In this document: piece by piece, positions 1-9,253 of the stretch
How positions within the stretch are numbered: position 1 is the first letter of the stretch
How the letters are laid out: each line of letters opens with the position of its first letter
Source: Acidobacteriota bacterium
GTDB taxonomy: Bacteria; Acidobacteriota; Terriglobia; Terriglobales; Acidobacteriaceae
Direction of reading: 5' to 3'
NCBI GenBank assembly: GCA_021846945.1
Contig: JAJZVZ010000029.1
Location: forward strand, 1-37,365
Length of the DNA: 37,365 nucleotides
Translations under genes and position numbers: made by a program
The notes under the pieces: generated by a model
Databases searched by the model: none
The model's input: only the letters and a program-made list of their open reading frames with translations
What the model was told of the DNA's origin: nothing

Positions 1-212
1 GAAAGCAACTGAAGGTGATGAAGTGCAGCGCGTCCGCCCTCTGAAACCGCTTCAAACCGCTCGGCATGAGCCCCATCTTAGCGCCATACCGCCCGCTCAT
101 CGCAAGGAACGCGATGAACGGGGCACCGTTCTTCCTGACTCCGTCCAGCTCCTTACCGCCTTTGACCGGGCCACCTGCCCCTCATTTTGCGCAATCCGTA
201 CAATAGAAGTGG

Positions 213-2303
213 ATGGCTTTTACCGAACAATATGACGTGGTTGTGGTGGGTGCGGGGCACGCCGGATGCGAGGCCGCCATGGCGGCTGCCCGCATGGGCT
301 TGAAGACCGCGCTCATCACCATGAATCTGGACCTGATTGCGCAGATGAGCTGCAACCCGGCCATCGGTGGCGTGGCCAAGGGACACCTGGTGCGCGAGGT
401 GGATGCGCTGGGCGGCATCATGGGCGAAGTGGCCGATGCCGTGGGCATTCAGTTCCGGCTGCTGAACTCGTCGCGGGGGCCGGCGGTGTGGAGTCCGCGG
501 GCACAGTGCGACAAGCAACTCTATCGCGTGAAGATGCGCGAGGTGCTGGAGTCGCAGCCGGGGCTGCACATTCGCCAGGCAGAGGTCGTGGACCTGGTGG
601 TTGAGGACAGCGATCAGGGGCTGGGCACAGAGGAAATTGATGAGCTTGCGGAGCTGCCGCGGCCGGAGCGGCCGCACCGGCGCGTGCTGGGGCTGAAGCT
701 GCGCGACGGGCGCAGGCTGATGGCCGGTGCCACGATCATTACCACCGGCACGTTTCTCAATGGGCTGATTCACTGCGGCGAGGAGCGGTATCCGGCGGGG
801 CGCAGCGGCGAGCCGGCCTCAGTTCTGCTGGGCGAGGCGCTCCGCGCTCTCGGCCTGCGAACTTGCAGGCTCAAGACCGGGACACCGCCGCGGCTGGATG
901 GGCGAACGATCCGCTGGGAGATGTTTGAGGAGCAGCCGGGCGACGCGGACCCCACGCCGTTCAGCTTCAGGACGAAGAAGATCGTGCAGCCACAGGTGAG
1001 CTGCCACATCGCATTCACCACGCCGGAGACGCTGCAGCTGATTCGCGAGAACGTGCATCGCTCGGCGATGTATTCGGGGCGCATTCAGGGCATCGGGCCG
1101 CGGTATTGCCCGTCGATTGAAGACAAGGTCGTCAAGTTTCCTGACAAGACGCAACATCAGTTCTTTCTGGAGCCTGAGGGGCTGAACACGCACGAGGTGT
1201 ACATCAACGGGATGTCAACCTCGCTGCCGATGGAAGTGCAGTGGCAGATGGTGCACTCGATTCCGGGGCTGGATGAGGCGGAGATGCTGCGGCCGGGATA
1301 CGCCATTGAATACGACAGCGTGGACGCGACCGAGCTGGACCGGTCACTCCGCGTAAAGTGCATGGAAGGGCTGTATCTGGCCGGGCAGATCAACGGAACA
1401 AGCGGCTACGAAGAGGCGGCGTGCCAGGGCATCATGGCCGGCATCAACGCGGCGCTGTGGCTGAAGGGCGAGCCGCCTTTCACCATGGACCGCAGCGAAG
1501 GCTATACGGGTATTCTGATTGACGATCTGATCTCGAAGGGCACGAATGAGCCGTACCGCATGTTCACGTCGCGGGCAGAATTCCGCCTGCACCTGCGCAT
1601 TGACAACGCCGACCGGCGGCTGACTCCGCACGGGCGGCGGTTGGGGCTGATCAGCGGCGAAGCCTGGGCGGAGTTTGAGCAGAAGCAGGCGCGGATGACC
1701 GCGCTGGAGCGGCTGCTCACCACCGGCAAGGTGGATCCTGAGCGGCTGGAAAAAGCCGGATTGGGCGGGATGACGGCGATCACAGGGCTGACCTGGGCGC
1801 AACTGCTCAAGCGGCCCGAGGTGACGATCGAGGCAATGCTGCGCGTGCTGCGGGGCGAGCTGATGAACCAGCCGATGCTGGCGAGATTTGCGGCAATCCC
1901 TGATGCGACTGCCGAGTTGTCGGCTGTGCCGTCTTCTGCCAAGGCCTCGGACGGATCCGCTCAGGATGACAGCAGCTTGCATGTTGCGCGGGCGACGCTG
2001 CGCAACGAGGCGCGCGCAGTGGAGACTGAAATCAAGTTTGCCGGTTATCTGGAGCAGCAGAAGAGGTCGATTGAGAAGCTGAAGGCTGCCGAAGCGGCAT
2101 CAATTCCGGAGTGGATCGAATACGGCGCGATCAGTGGGCTTTCGCGCGAGATGCGCGAAAAGCTGGAGCGGGTGCGTCCGGCCACGATCGGGCAGGCCAG
2201 CCGGATTCCCGGCGTGACACCGGCGGCGTTGAGCCTGGTGCATGTGGCGATACGGATACAGGGGCAGATGCAAAGAATCCAGCCGCAGCGGGAAGCGGGT
2301 TAA
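213..2303 (+). CDS. mnmG: MnmG (GidA), tRNA uridine-34 carboxymethylaminomethyl synthesis flavoprotein
   Basis: With MnmE, this FAD- and folate-dependent cytoplasmic enzyme adds the carboxymethylaminomethyl group to U34 of certain tRNAs. The N-terminus has the FAD dinucleotide-binding motif [10 protein letters not shown] (about residues 13-22), followed by the family signature [20 protein letters not shown] near residue 45. The C-terminal part keeps KFAGYLEQQ and the helical tail ending in [18 protein letters not shown]. At 696 residues it is longer than the roughly 630 usual for the family. Much of the excess is a low-complexity stretch around residues 570-590 ([15 protein letters not shown]), just before the conserved KFAGY block, coded by a sequence that resembles a dispersed repeat. 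The ATG at 213 has no strong Shine-Dalgarno sequence, but the conserved N-terminus begins immediately after it. The next gene is convergent. Confidence 0.97.
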   Translation: MAFTEQYDVVVVGAGHAGCEAAMAAARMGLKTALITMNLDLIAQMSCNPAIGGVAKGHLVREVDALGGIMGEVADAVGIQFRLLNSSRGPAVWSPRAQCDKQLYRVKMREVLESQPGLHIRQAEVVDLVVEDSDQGLGTEEIDELAELPRPERPHRRVLGLKLRDGRRLMAGATIITTGTFLNGLIHCGEERYPAGRSGEPASVLLGEALRALGLRTCRLKTGTPPRLDGRTIRWEMFEEQPGDADPTPFSFRTKKIVQPQVSCHIAFTTPETLQLIRENVHRSAMYSGRIQGIGPRYCPSIEDKVVKFPDKTQHQFFLEPEGLNTHEVYINGMSTSLPMEVQWQMVHSIPGLDEAEMLRPGYAIEYDSVDATELDRSLRVKCMEGLYLAGQINGTSGYEEAACQGIMAGINAALWLKGEPPFTMDRSEGYTGILIDDLISKGTNEPYRMFTSRAEFRLHLRIDNADRRLTPHGRRLGLISGEAWAEFEQKQARMTALERLLTTGKVDPERLEKAGLGGMTAITGLTWAQLLKRPEVTIEAMLRVLRGELMNQPMLARFAAIPDATAELSAVPSSAKASDGSAQDDSSLHVARATLRNEARAVETEIKFAGYLEQQKRSIEKLKAAEAASIPEWIEYGAISGLSREMREKLERVRPATIGQASRIPGVTPAALSLVHVAIRIQGQMQRIQPQREAG
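1933..1972 (-). repeat. Repeat-like segment embedded in frame in mnmG
   Basis: Read on the minus strand, this segment contains GTCATCCTGAGCGGATCCG followed by TCCGAGGCCTT. It resembles the short dispersed element (GTCATCCTGAGCG-AAGCGAAGGA type) that I recall from many genomes of soil bacteria. It coincides with the low-complexity insertion of MnmG and keeps the reading frame. Only one copy is visible here, so repeat status is inferred from memory of the motif. Confidence 0.35.
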
Positions 2304-2366
2304 AAGGTAGACAGCGCAATCCGGCTGCCATCGAGCCGCAAATGAGCGCAGGTGATTACACCGCGC

Positions 2367-2951
2367 CTACTGGCTTTTCTTGTCGCCCTTCGAGAAGATC
2401 GGAATGTGGAAGGGCAGTTCGGATCCGGATTGCTTTTTCGACTTTGATTTGTCGGTATTGTTTACCGGCAGCGCGGTCCGCTGAGAATTGACGCACATCC
2501 AGCGGCCGTGGAGCCGTTCGAACACCTGGGTAAAGACCCCATTTTCATCCACTTCAGCGGAATTGACCCGGTGGTGCAGCTTGTAGGTACCGTTGGCTAC
2601 GGCGGTGTCTCCCAGCATCCGCACACTGACAACTTTCTGGGTGAGATAGAGGGTCTTGTCGTCGTTCGAAAGCAGCTGGGCCACCTGCTGATCGCGCGTG
2701 GTGATATCGCCGTTGGCGGAGACATCGACGAACAACGGCGACAGAACGACCTCGATCCCGAATTGGTCGCGCTTGTTGACCGCAGTAGACCAGGCGTCAT
2801 CAATCTTCTGAAAATCCTGGACTTCCGGACTGGCGGTGGTTGTAACCCCAACGGGAACGGTGGCTGTGGCTGGAACAGGTGCTGGATCCTGGGCTAGCGC
2901 AACGCAGCAGGTAAAAAGAACAGCAGAAAAGCACTTTACGAACCGGGTCAT
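2367..2951 (-). CDS. Secreted SnoaL/DUF4440-like (NTF2-fold) protein
   Basis: This 194-residue protein starts with a signal peptide (MTRFVKCFSAVLFTCCVALAQ; cleavage likely after ALA). Residues 45-150 look like an NTF2/SnoaL-type DUF4440 domain: FQKIDDAWSTAVNKRD, a central LFVDVSANGDITTRDQ segment, then alternating strands ending in VFERLHGRWMCVNSQ. That ending is typical of the family, which is a cone-shaped fold with diverse or unknown ligands. The tail is Lys/Ser-rich. No catalytic role can be assigned. It is convergent with mnmG and lies about 105 bp downstream of the Crp-type gene on the same strand. An AGGAG lies about 14 nt before the ATG, rather far, so the start is probable but not certain. 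Confidence 0.75.
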   Translation of the reverse strand: MTRFVKCFSAVLFTCCVALAQDPAPVPATATVPVGVTTTASPEVQDFQKIDDAWSTAVNKRDQFGIEVVLSPLFVDVSANGDITTRDQQVAQLLSNDDKTLYLTQKVVSVRMLGDTAVANGTYKLHHRVNSAEVDENGVFTQVFERLHGRWMCVNSQRTALPVNNTDKSKSKKQSGSELPFHIPIFSKGDKKSQ

Positions 2952-3056
2952 CTGAAAACATGAGCTCCTGTTAAAGATGATAGCGAATATTCAGCGGTGC
3001 TAGACACTTTTTAGACGTGGCGGGACGGCGGGAGGGAGCGAAGCGTGGGGCGAAAC

Positions 3057-3809
3057 CTACAAAATGGCCTGCAGGCGGTCGGGGTGGTGAACCGTGATCA
3101 GGGCATCCTCGATGGAGATCCAGCCGTCCTTGCGGAACTGGCCGAGGGTGCGCGTGACCGTCTCCCGGGTGGTGCAGGTCATGGAGGCCATCTCTTCGTG
3201 CGTAAGCAGCAGTGGAAAGCGGAACTCGCCGCCGCTCAGTTGCTCGCCGATCTGATGCGAAAGTTCGAGCAGCAGCCTTCCCAGCCGGGCGGCGACCGTC
3301 TCGGAGAGTGCAATGCGGCAGGCGTCCTGCAGCGCAAAGCGGTACTCCTGACAGATGCACTGGACAGCCCGCAACTGAGCTTCCTTGTGACTGCGCAGGA
3401 AACCCAGGAACCTCTCGCGCTCGACAGGACGGAGCTGCGCCGGCGTGAGCGATTCGGCCGAGACCTCATAGACGCCGTGAGAAAGAACCGCATAAAGGCC
3501 GAGCATGGAGCCGGGACCAGCCACCCGGACGATCATGTGGCGATCCTCGATGCGGCCGGCGGTCAACTTCAGGTAGCCGCTGCAAATCAGGAAAAGGCAG
3601 CGGGCCTCTTCGCCTTCAGTGAAAAGAGATGCCTGGGCAGGTAGTGAGATCGTGCTGGTAGCCAACTCAAGATCGGCAAGTACCGCACTGCCGAGAGAGC
3701 AAAACCATCCGGGACGTCGATTGGAACAGGCAGCGCAACCTGCCGGAACCTGCCGGGCCGATGGCTTCTGCCTTGGGTGGGCTTCCGCCGTAATCACTCT
3801 ATCCGTCAT
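3057..3809 (-). CDS. Crp/Fnr-family transcriptional regulator
   Basis: This 250-residue regulator has an N-terminal cyclic-nucleotide-binding-like beta-roll (about residues 50-135), a long dimerisation helix and a C-terminal winged helix-turn-helix (about 170-245). The recognition helix reads TTRETVTRTL. Its RETVxR (R215, E216, R220) equals the residues with which E. coli CRP reads GTGA. Before the beta-roll are cysteines C25, C28 and C37 (CAACSNRRPGWFC), a spacing seen in many Fnr-like proteins. With C71 or C76 they could hold an Fe-S cluster, so redox or oxygen sensing is possible. The start at 3809 is preferred over an in-frame ATG at 3953 because it has a GGAG about 9 nt upstream and begins just before the conserved part. 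It is divergent from the cytochrome genes, and two matching palindromes lie in the shared intergenic region. Confidence 0.9.
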   Translation of the reverse strand: MTDRVITAEAHPRQKPSARQVPAGCAACSNRRPGWFCSLGSAVLADLELATSTISLPAQASLFTEGEEARCLFLICSGYLKLTAGRIEDRHMIVRVAGPGSMLGLYAVLSHGVYEVSAESLTPAQLRPVERERFLGFLRSHKEAQLRAVQCICQEYRFALQDACRIALSETVAARLGRLLLELSHQIGEQLSGGEFRFPLLLTHEEMASMTCTTRETVTRTLGQFRKDGWISIEDALITVHHPDRLQAIL

Positions 3810-3969
3810 GGCCTTGCTCCGTCCGATGCCGGTGCGGCGTATCTTTCTCGGCGGATGAGCAGCCCTTTTCCATCTCCGCGCGAGCTCTCCTTGTGAAGAA
3901 AGTAAGCCGGACCCCCCAGCCTCAGACTTCCATTTAGTGTGAGTTTGCCTCAACTGCGAAAGCTGTGGA

Positions 3970-3985
3970 TGTGATGGGCCTCACG
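3970..3985. promoter_or_regulatory. Predicted CRP-type operator, site 1
   Basis: TGTGATGGGCCTCACG matches the TGTGA-N6-TCACA consensus at nine of ten defined positions and contains a perfect GTGA-N6-TCAC palindrome. It lies about 160 bp upstream of the Crp-type start codon, whose recognition helix carries the CRP residues that contact GTGA. Autoregulation is inferred. Confidence 0.55.
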
Positions 3986-4154
3986 CGTATGGGCACGGCG
4001 TAGCTTCCGATCCGGCGGCATCTGCGGCTGACGGTGAGAATCGGGGACGGCAACGGAATCGAGGCTGCGGAGCCTGTGCCTTCCATGGTCGTTATTTTCG
4101 ATTCGCTCACTTCAAAAAAGGAAATGCAGAAGCAACTAACTGCTTCGGATGCTG

Positions 4155-4170
4155 TGTGACGAACATCACC
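4155..4170. promoter_or_regulatory. Predicted CRP-type operator, site 2
   Basis: TGTGACGAACATCACC matches TGTGA-N6-TCACA at nine of ten defined positions, with a perfect GTGA-N6-TCAC core. It lies about 195 bp upstream of the decahaem cytochrome start codon, leaving room for a promoter and leader between them. Control of the cytochrome genes by the adjacent regulator is inferred. Confidence 0.55.
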
Positions 4171-4364
4171 GCAACCGTTTATGACGCCAGCGTAATCTTC
4201 AACCAAATTAGTGATACTCCGCACAGAATGTAGTTCCCCACTGAGGCGCCGCAGCATGAGTTGTGATGCAGATGCCTCCTTGGGAACAGTGCAATTCCGT
4301 GACCGAGTGTTGACGTACGAGTTTTGGAAAAGAACGCAACAAGAGCAATCGAGGCGGTACTTTC

Positions 4365-5330
4365 ATGCATAGAGATAGGCCTGTAACGCAGTTGCCGATC
4401 GGTGCGGCTCCCAGGAAGTGGTTGGGGCTGCGTGCTTGTTTGATGTTGATGCTGGGCGCAAGCGTGATGTGCGCCACAGCGCTCGGCGCTTCAAAGAATG
4501 GAACGAAGCCAGCCAGCGCAAAGGCCGCAGCTACGGCGTCCGGAGAGTATGTCGGCGCCGATACCTGCACGACCTGCCATGACGCAGAGGGCAAGGGCTT
4601 CGCCAGCAATCCCCACACCAAGATGGTCATGCTGCACGGCGACAGCGGCGTGACCTGCGAGAACTGCCACGGCCCGGGCAAAGCGCATGTGGACGGCGGC
4701 GGCGATGTGAGCAAGATCTTCAATCCCGCCAAGGCTTCGGCGCAGGCTGTGAATGACAAGTGCCTGAGCTGCCACGCGGGAACGCATCCCAACTTTCTGC
4801 GCTCGCCGCATGCCAAGGCGGGCATGAGCTGCGTAAGTTGCCACAGCGTGCACGCGGCCAAGGAGCAGGCGCACCTGCTGAAGGCTGCCCAGCCCACGCT
4901 TTGCTTTCAGTGCCACACGGACGTAAAACCGGCGTTTTCCATGCCGTTCCACCACCGCGTGAATGAAGGTCTGGTGACGTGTAGTGACTGTCACGATGTT
5001 CACGGCAGCTTCGAGAACAACAACCTGAAGACGACCGCTGATCAGAACATGATCTGCACCAAGTGCCACACCGATGTGCGCGGGCCCTTCGTGTTCGAGC
5101 ATGCGCCGGTCAAAGCCGAAGGGTGTCTCGGGTGCCACACGCCGCACGGTTCTCAGAACGCCCGGCTGCTAAATATGCCGAATATTGCGGTGCTGTGCAA
5201 CCAGTGCCATAGCCCGGTTTCTGCGGCCACGGTTCACGGGATGGGAGCGGGGTCGTCGGCGATTCAGCCCTGCATCAGCTGCCACACCATGATTCATGGT
5301 TCGAACTTCAGTCCGGCATTCATCAGGTAG
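4365..5330 (+). CDS. Periplasmic decahaem c-type cytochrome, MtrA/DmsE family
   Basis: This 321-residue exported cytochrome has exactly ten CxxCH haem sites, with first cysteines at residues 68, 98, 133, 156, 180, 206, 231, 254, 278 and 303. The length, haem number and spacing fit the MtrA/DmsE/PioA family, whose members form a haem wire plugged into an MtrB/PioB porin. The N-terminus has a basic segment and a hydrophobic stretch (about residues 18-41, ending ATALGA) that acts as a signal peptide. The next gene codes for a large outer-membrane barrel, the arrangement expected for a porin-cytochrome pair. The gene starts the block downstream of a predicted CRP-type site. No extracellular MtrC/OmcA-type decahaem gene is in the window. 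Direction of electron flow (metal reduction, or uptake as in PioAB) cannot be read from sequence. Confidence 0.93.
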   Translation: MHRDRPVTQLPIGAAPRKWLGLRACLMLMLGASVMCATALGASKNGTKPASAKAAATASGEYVGADTCTTCHDAEGKGFASNPHTKMVMLHGDSGVTCENCHGPGKAHVDGGGDVSKIFNPAKASAQAVNDKCLSCHAGTHPNFLRSPHAKAGMSCVSCHSVHAAKEQAHLLKAAQPTLCFQCHTDVKPAFSMPFHHRVNEGLVTCSDCHDVHGSFENNNLKTTADQNMICTKCHTDVRGPFVFEHAPVKAEGCLGCHTPHGSQNARLLNMPNIAVLCNQCHSPVSAATVHGMGAGSSAIQPCISCHTMIHGSNFSPAFIR

Positions 5331-5452
5331 GAGTCATGAGGCCAGGCCGTGCTTGCGAGATCGATCGGATGGCGCGGCCTGAATCCCGAAGCAACTTTTG
5401 CAGACAGGTGCAAGGTTTCGCTGTGAGCAACGTTTTTCAAGTGAGGCTTCAT

Positions 5453-8032
5453 ATGAATAGGATTGGGTGTTTTTTCAGGCTGTCGAATCAACAGCCCTCT
5501 CACGCAATGGCCCGGCGTGTCGCCGGAGGCGTTGGAGTTGCAATTTTATTGATGATGACGGGCGCGGCTGTTGCCCAAATTCCGGTGTCGACTGCGCCGC
5601 CGGTTGTGCCGGACGGATATGCGGTTCATGAGACTGTGGATCTGGGCGGGCACATGGTCGGGTTGACGGGTGCCGGGTCCATGTACGACACGCTGGTCAA
5701 TATGCAGTCCGGCCCGCGCGTGCTTGGCGTGACGTACGAGATGCATGCGCTTCCTTCCAACAAGAATTCGCTCTTCGATGATTTGAAGGCCTTCAGCAAC
5801 GGCTTCGGCGGCGATCCGTTCAACTTCAGCAAGCTGGACGCCTCCAAGGGCAAGTACTACGAGTTCTCGGGAATGTTCCGCCGCGATCGCCAGTACTTCG
5901 ATTACAACCTTCTGGGCAACCCGAATATCATTCCTGGGCGGTCGATTCCCATCGGGCCCGCCACCGCGCCCACTGGCTCGCTGGCGTGGCCGCAGGTAAA
6001 TAATTCGCCGGTGATGTTCAATACCGTGCGGCGAATGACCGACGTCAATCTCACGTTTTTCCCGATGGCGAGGGTGACGTACCGGGTGGCCTATTCGCAC
6101 TATACCTTTGAAGGCCCGACTCTGAGCCCGAGCTATACCATCGCAAAGTATGACGCTTTGCTTCAGCAATATCAGCGTAATGGCACAGATGATTTTGTGG
6201 GGGCGATCGACTGGAAGCCCGAGCGGACCACGAAGCTGACCTTTGAAGAGCACATCAACCACTACAAGATGGACTCATTCTTTACGCTGGACCCGAACGG
6301 CTTCATGGTGCAGGAGGCGGACGGGACCAAGGCTTATCTGGGCAACTGGGACAGCCAGACACCGTACAACAGCAGCGCCTGCAATGCAAACAGCATGGGC
6401 GGCAATCCCGTGCTCTCGGCGCCCCAAAGTCCCGGCGGTATGCCGGTCATCAATCCGGCCTGCGCGGTCGTGACCAGCTACACGCGTGCACAGCCAACGC
6501 GGATACTGCTCCCCACGGAGATTTTCCGGCTGCAGACCACGAGGATCAAGAATGTCTCGATGAACGGAGAGGTCCGCTATACTCTCGGGACGATGGACCT
6601 GCCCAACTACTACGAGAACGTGCAGGGTTTAACTGGAGCGATCCGCACGATCAACTACACCGGCTATGCGCGGGGCCACCGTGCGATGTTCGTTGCCAAC
6701 TACGGGATCTCCTGGCAGGTCAACAACAGGTTCAGCCTCATGGATCAGGTGAACTACTCCAGCCTCCAGCAACCGGGATATTCCTACCTTCCGGTGCCGA
6801 CTACACTTTCCACGCCGACGACGCCGCCGGGAGAGCAAACCATCACTTACTCCGGCCCGCTAACTGCGGGGAATGCCTTCGCGCTTCCGCATGGCAACAC
6901 CGGTAAACTGATGAGCAACTACTTCGGCCAGTCCTTCGTGATCAATAACGTGACGGCGAGCTGGGACGCCACATCACGCAGCAACTTCTCGCTCACCTAT
7001 CGCTATGGCCAGCACAAGATCGGCCAGGGCGTTCCTCACGCTGGTCCGATTCCGGTGGTGCTGCCCGACCCTGTGGCCGGAACAGTCATCATCAATGAGA
7101 ACGGCGGCATCCTGAACGCGGTCGTGCATCCCATGGACAACCTGGACCTGAATGGTTCGATCGAAATGATGTACAACGACAACGCATTTACCCCGGTGAC
7201 CCCGCGGCAAATGAAGCAATACAGAGTGCACGCGAAGTACACGCCGAAGGCCTGGGCGACGTTCACGGGCTCCTTTAACGACGTGGAGCGGCATAACAAC
7301 ACGAACAACAACCAGGCGGTTGTGGCTGCGGGCGAAGAGCCATACCAGGGCCCGCTCGATCATGTCGATTACAGCCGGGTTATAGGAATAGGTGGCGTGC
7401 TGTCACCGAAGGAGTACTATTCCATCGATTTCAACTATGCATTCAGTGATGTCTATAGCGCGACGAACATTTGCTATGATAACGGCGCCCAGAATCCGTC
7501 CACGACTGTGGGCCTGCCCGGCACAGCGTCGCTCAACAGCAATGGCGTACCGAATGTATGCCCCGGAGTCTACACCAGAGGGTCGACGACCCAACTGGCA
7601 GACTGGTTCGCGAGGGACTTCATGCAGGCTCCAACGCAGACTGGCTCGGTGGGCATAAGTATTAATCCCATCAAATCGGTTCACTCCGATTTGGGCTACC
7701 AAATCAATTCTGTGGACGGCAGCCGGTTCTACAACGATGCGCGAGATGTCGCGGGCTCGCTTGTCTCGACGTATCAGACTCCCTATGTGAATCTTGCCTG
7801 GACGTCGCGTCCGGGCTTGGTCTGGAGCGCCCGATACGACTTCTACGGCTACGGCGAAGGCGGTCCTTCGGGTTCACCGTACTGCAGTACCTCGACGTCG
7901 ATTACGTCGGCGGTCGTTCCTTGTACCTCGCTGTCGTCTCCGACGGGTCTGACCGAACCGCCGTCCGGATTGACCGCGCCACGGAACTTCCACGCGAACA
8001 TGGTGTCGATGGGAGTGCATTACGAGTTTTAA
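5453..8032 (+). CDS. MtrB/PioB-like outer-membrane beta-barrel protein
   Basis: This protein of about 859 residues has a signal peptide (hydrophobic GGVGVAILLMMTGAAVAQ, preceded by a long basic region). The rest is alternating, aromatic-rich segments typical of large beta-barrels, such as VNLTFFPMARVTYRVAYSHY and YYSIDFNYAFSDVYS, and it ends in a terminal phenylalanine (VSMGVHYEF), the usual barrel signal. I chose the ATG at 5453 because GAGG lies 6 nt upstream; an ATG at 5336 in the same frame gives an unlikely N-terminus. It follows the decahaem cytochrome by about 120 bp. By family logic it would sheath that cytochrome in the outer membrane to form a transmembrane electron conduit. The MtrB assignment rests on barrel features, size and context more than on a diagnostic motif; a different porin family is possible. 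Confidence 0.78.
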   Translation: MNRIGCFFRLSNQQPSHAMARRVAGGVGVAILLMMTGAAVAQIPVSTAPPVVPDGYAVHETVDLGGHMVGLTGAGSMYDTLVNMQSGPRVLGVTYEMHALPSNKNSLFDDLKAFSNGFGGDPFNFSKLDASKGKYYEFSGMFRRDRQYFDYNLLGNPNIIPGRSIPIGPATAPTGSLAWPQVNNSPVMFNTVRRMTDVNLTFFPMARVTYRVAYSHYTFEGPTLSPSYTIAKYDALLQQYQRNGTDDFVGAIDWKPERTTKLTFEEHINHYKMDSFFTLDPNGFMVQEADGTKAYLGNWDSQTPYNSSACNANSMGGNPVLSAPQSPGGMPVINPACAVVTSYTRAQPTRILLPTEIFRLQTTRIKNVSMNGEVRYTLGTMDLPNYYENVQGLTGAIRTINYTGYARGHRAMFVANYGISWQVNNRFSLMDQVNYSSLQQPGYSYLPVPTTLSTPTTPPGEQTITYSGPLTAGNAFALPHGNTGKLMSNYFGQSFVINNVTASWDATSRSNFSLTYRYGQHKIGQGVPHAGPIPVVLPDPVAGTVIINENGGILNAVVHPMDNLDLNGSIEMMYNDNAFTPVTPRQMKQYRVHAKYTPKAWATFTGSFNDVERHNNTNNNQAVVAAGEEPYQGPLDHVDYSRVIGIGGVLSPKEYYSIDFNYAFSDVYSATNICYDNGAQNPSTTVGLPGTASLNSNGVPNVCPGVYTRGSTTQLADWFARDFMQAPTQTGSVGISINPIKSVHSDLGYQINSVDGSRFYNDARDVAGSLVSTYQTPYVNLAWTSRPGLVWSARYDFYGYGEGGPSGSPYCSTSTSITSAVVPCTSLSSPTGLTEPPSGLTAPRNFHANMVSMGVHYEF

Positions 8033-8243
8033 ACCAATGCGCCGTCTTCTGAAGAAGGATGGGATGGACCGGGTTCTCGCGCTATACTGGTTCATCCCCA
8101 TCTGACGCAGAGACGAAATCACCGGAACAGGAGGAATCTCTTCCGGTACAACGACGTAAAACGTTCTTCTTGATTGAGGAAACCGCGCACGGCCCGGGGC
8201 GCGCTGAAACGCAATGGCCGCGGAGTCATTCAGGAGTTTTACC

Positions 8244-8561
8244 ATGAGCAAAACGATTCGAGTCACATTGGCGTTGGCGGCGACGGTGTTATTGGCCGGA
8301 GCCATGAGCTTCGCGCAGTCGGGCGAAGCGGTTTACAAGGCCCATTGCCAGAGCTGTCATGGCGCGGCGGGCGTTCCCAATCCGGGGATGGCCAAGATGA
8401 TGGGTATCAAGTCGGTGAAAGATCCGGCGATGACGAAGCTGACTGAAGCGCAGATGATTGCCGCGACCAAGGACGGCAAGGGCAAGATGAAGGGGTTCGC
8501 GGGCAAGATCAGCGACGCGCAGATCAAGGATGCCGTGACCTACTTCCGCTCGTTGAAGTAG
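8244..8561 (+). CDS. Small periplasmic monohaem cytochrome c (copy 1)
   Basis: This 105-residue class I-type cytochrome c has a signal peptide (TLALAATVLLAGAMSFAQ) and one haem site (C35, C38, H39, CQSCHG). The probable axial methionine is M82 in GKGKMKGFAGK, and the C-terminal helix reads DAQIKDAVTYFRSLK. Such proteins are mobile one-electron carriers in the periplasm. The ATG at 8244 directly precedes the signal peptide. It follows the outer-membrane barrel gene by about 210 bp and is closely related to the next gene, evidently a tandem duplication. A role shuttling electrons between the membrane-bound hexahaem protein and the decahaem cytochrome is inferred from position. Confidence 0.92.
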   Translation: MSKTIRVTLALAATVLLAGAMSFAQSGEAVYKAHCQSCHGAAGVPNPGMAKMMGIKSVKDPAMTKLTEAQMIAATKDGKGKMKGFAGKISDAQIKDAVTYFRSLK

Positions 8562-8753
8562 AGACGGAAAACGCAACACACCCGGAAGCAAGAGGCCCGT
8601 GCCGGAGCGCGTGAGAGGCACATGATCTCGATCAGGTTGACGAGCGCGCTACGGACACGTGCCGGATCCGGGACAGACGAAAAGCAAGAATTTACCCGGC
8701 GGGCATCATGCCCCACGAATGCACGCCGGCGGCCGGCCTTAAGGAGTCTTAGG

Positions 8754-9074
8754 ATGAAAAATTGGATGCGTTCCCTGGTAGTACTGACTGCTGTAATTTG
8801 CGTGACTACAGCCATGAGCTTTGCGGCGTCCCCTGGTGAGCCGGTTTTTAAAGCTCACTGCCAGGCATGCCATGGCGCGACCGGCACGCCGAATGCCGGC
8901 ATTGCCAAGATGCTTGGTGTAAAGCCGGTCTCTGATCCGTCGATGAAGAAGCTCACCGCAGCCGAGATGATTACCGCCGTGACCAACGGTAAAGGCAAGA
9001 TGCCGTCCTTCAAGGGCAAGCTAAGCGATGCCCAGATCAAGGACGCGGTCAGCTACTTCCGCACGCTGAAGTAA
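8754..9074 (+). CDS. Small periplasmic monohaem cytochrome c (copy 2)
   Basis: This 106-residue paralogue of the preceding cytochrome shares the pattern KAHCQxCHGAxGxPNxG, the PxMxKLT segment and the ending SDAQIKDAxxYFRxLK. The haem site is C36, C39, H40 and the probable methionine ligand is M83 (GKGKMPSFKGK). It has its own signal peptide (VVLTAVICVTTAMSFAA). The start at 8754 is supported by AAGGAG 7 nt upstream, and an upstream in-frame ATG at 8622 is rejected. The 190-bp gap between the copies holds no visible gene, so each may have its own promoter or be processed separately. Confidence 0.92.
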   Translation: MKNWMRSLVVLTAVICVTTAMSFAASPGEPVFKAHCQACHGATGTPNAGIAKMLGVKPVSDPSMKKLTAAEMITAVTNGKGKMPSFKGKLSDAQIKDAVSYFRTLK

Positions 9075-9253
9075 ATTATGCTGCCGAGCCGGAGCGTCGA
9101 AGCTTAGCCAGTATTCCCCGGCGGGCTAAGGCGCAGCCGGGATAAGTATAGCTTTACCTGATTATTTCGAGGGCCTTGCTCCCCGCGCAGCGAGGGGTGA
9201 TGCGCTGAGGATGGCGGCCCCGGCGGTACCGGAGCCCCGCGAACGCTTTGGCT

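Larger units (their letters stand above)
3810..4364. other. Divergent intergenic region between the Crp-type gene and the decahaem cytochrome gene
   Basis: These 555 bp hold no convincing gene. They contain two GTGA-N6-TCAC palindromes, listed separately, one nearer each divergent gene. The length, together with AT-richer stretches around 4100-4200 and 4310-4350, fits a regulatory region. No clear sigma-70 promoter hexamers could be assigned by eye. Confidence 0.6.

Noticed and set aside
2..235. Open frame at the left edge overlapping the mnmG start
   Set aside because: The product (70 residues from ATG 23) is rich in Arg and Pro, resembles nothing, and runs into mnmG in another frame. The first 212 bp hold no feature I can support.
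9117..9141. Stem CCCGGC-N13-GCCGGG after the second small cytochrome
   Set aside because: Only six pairs with a long loop and no T-run; a terminator cannot be supported.
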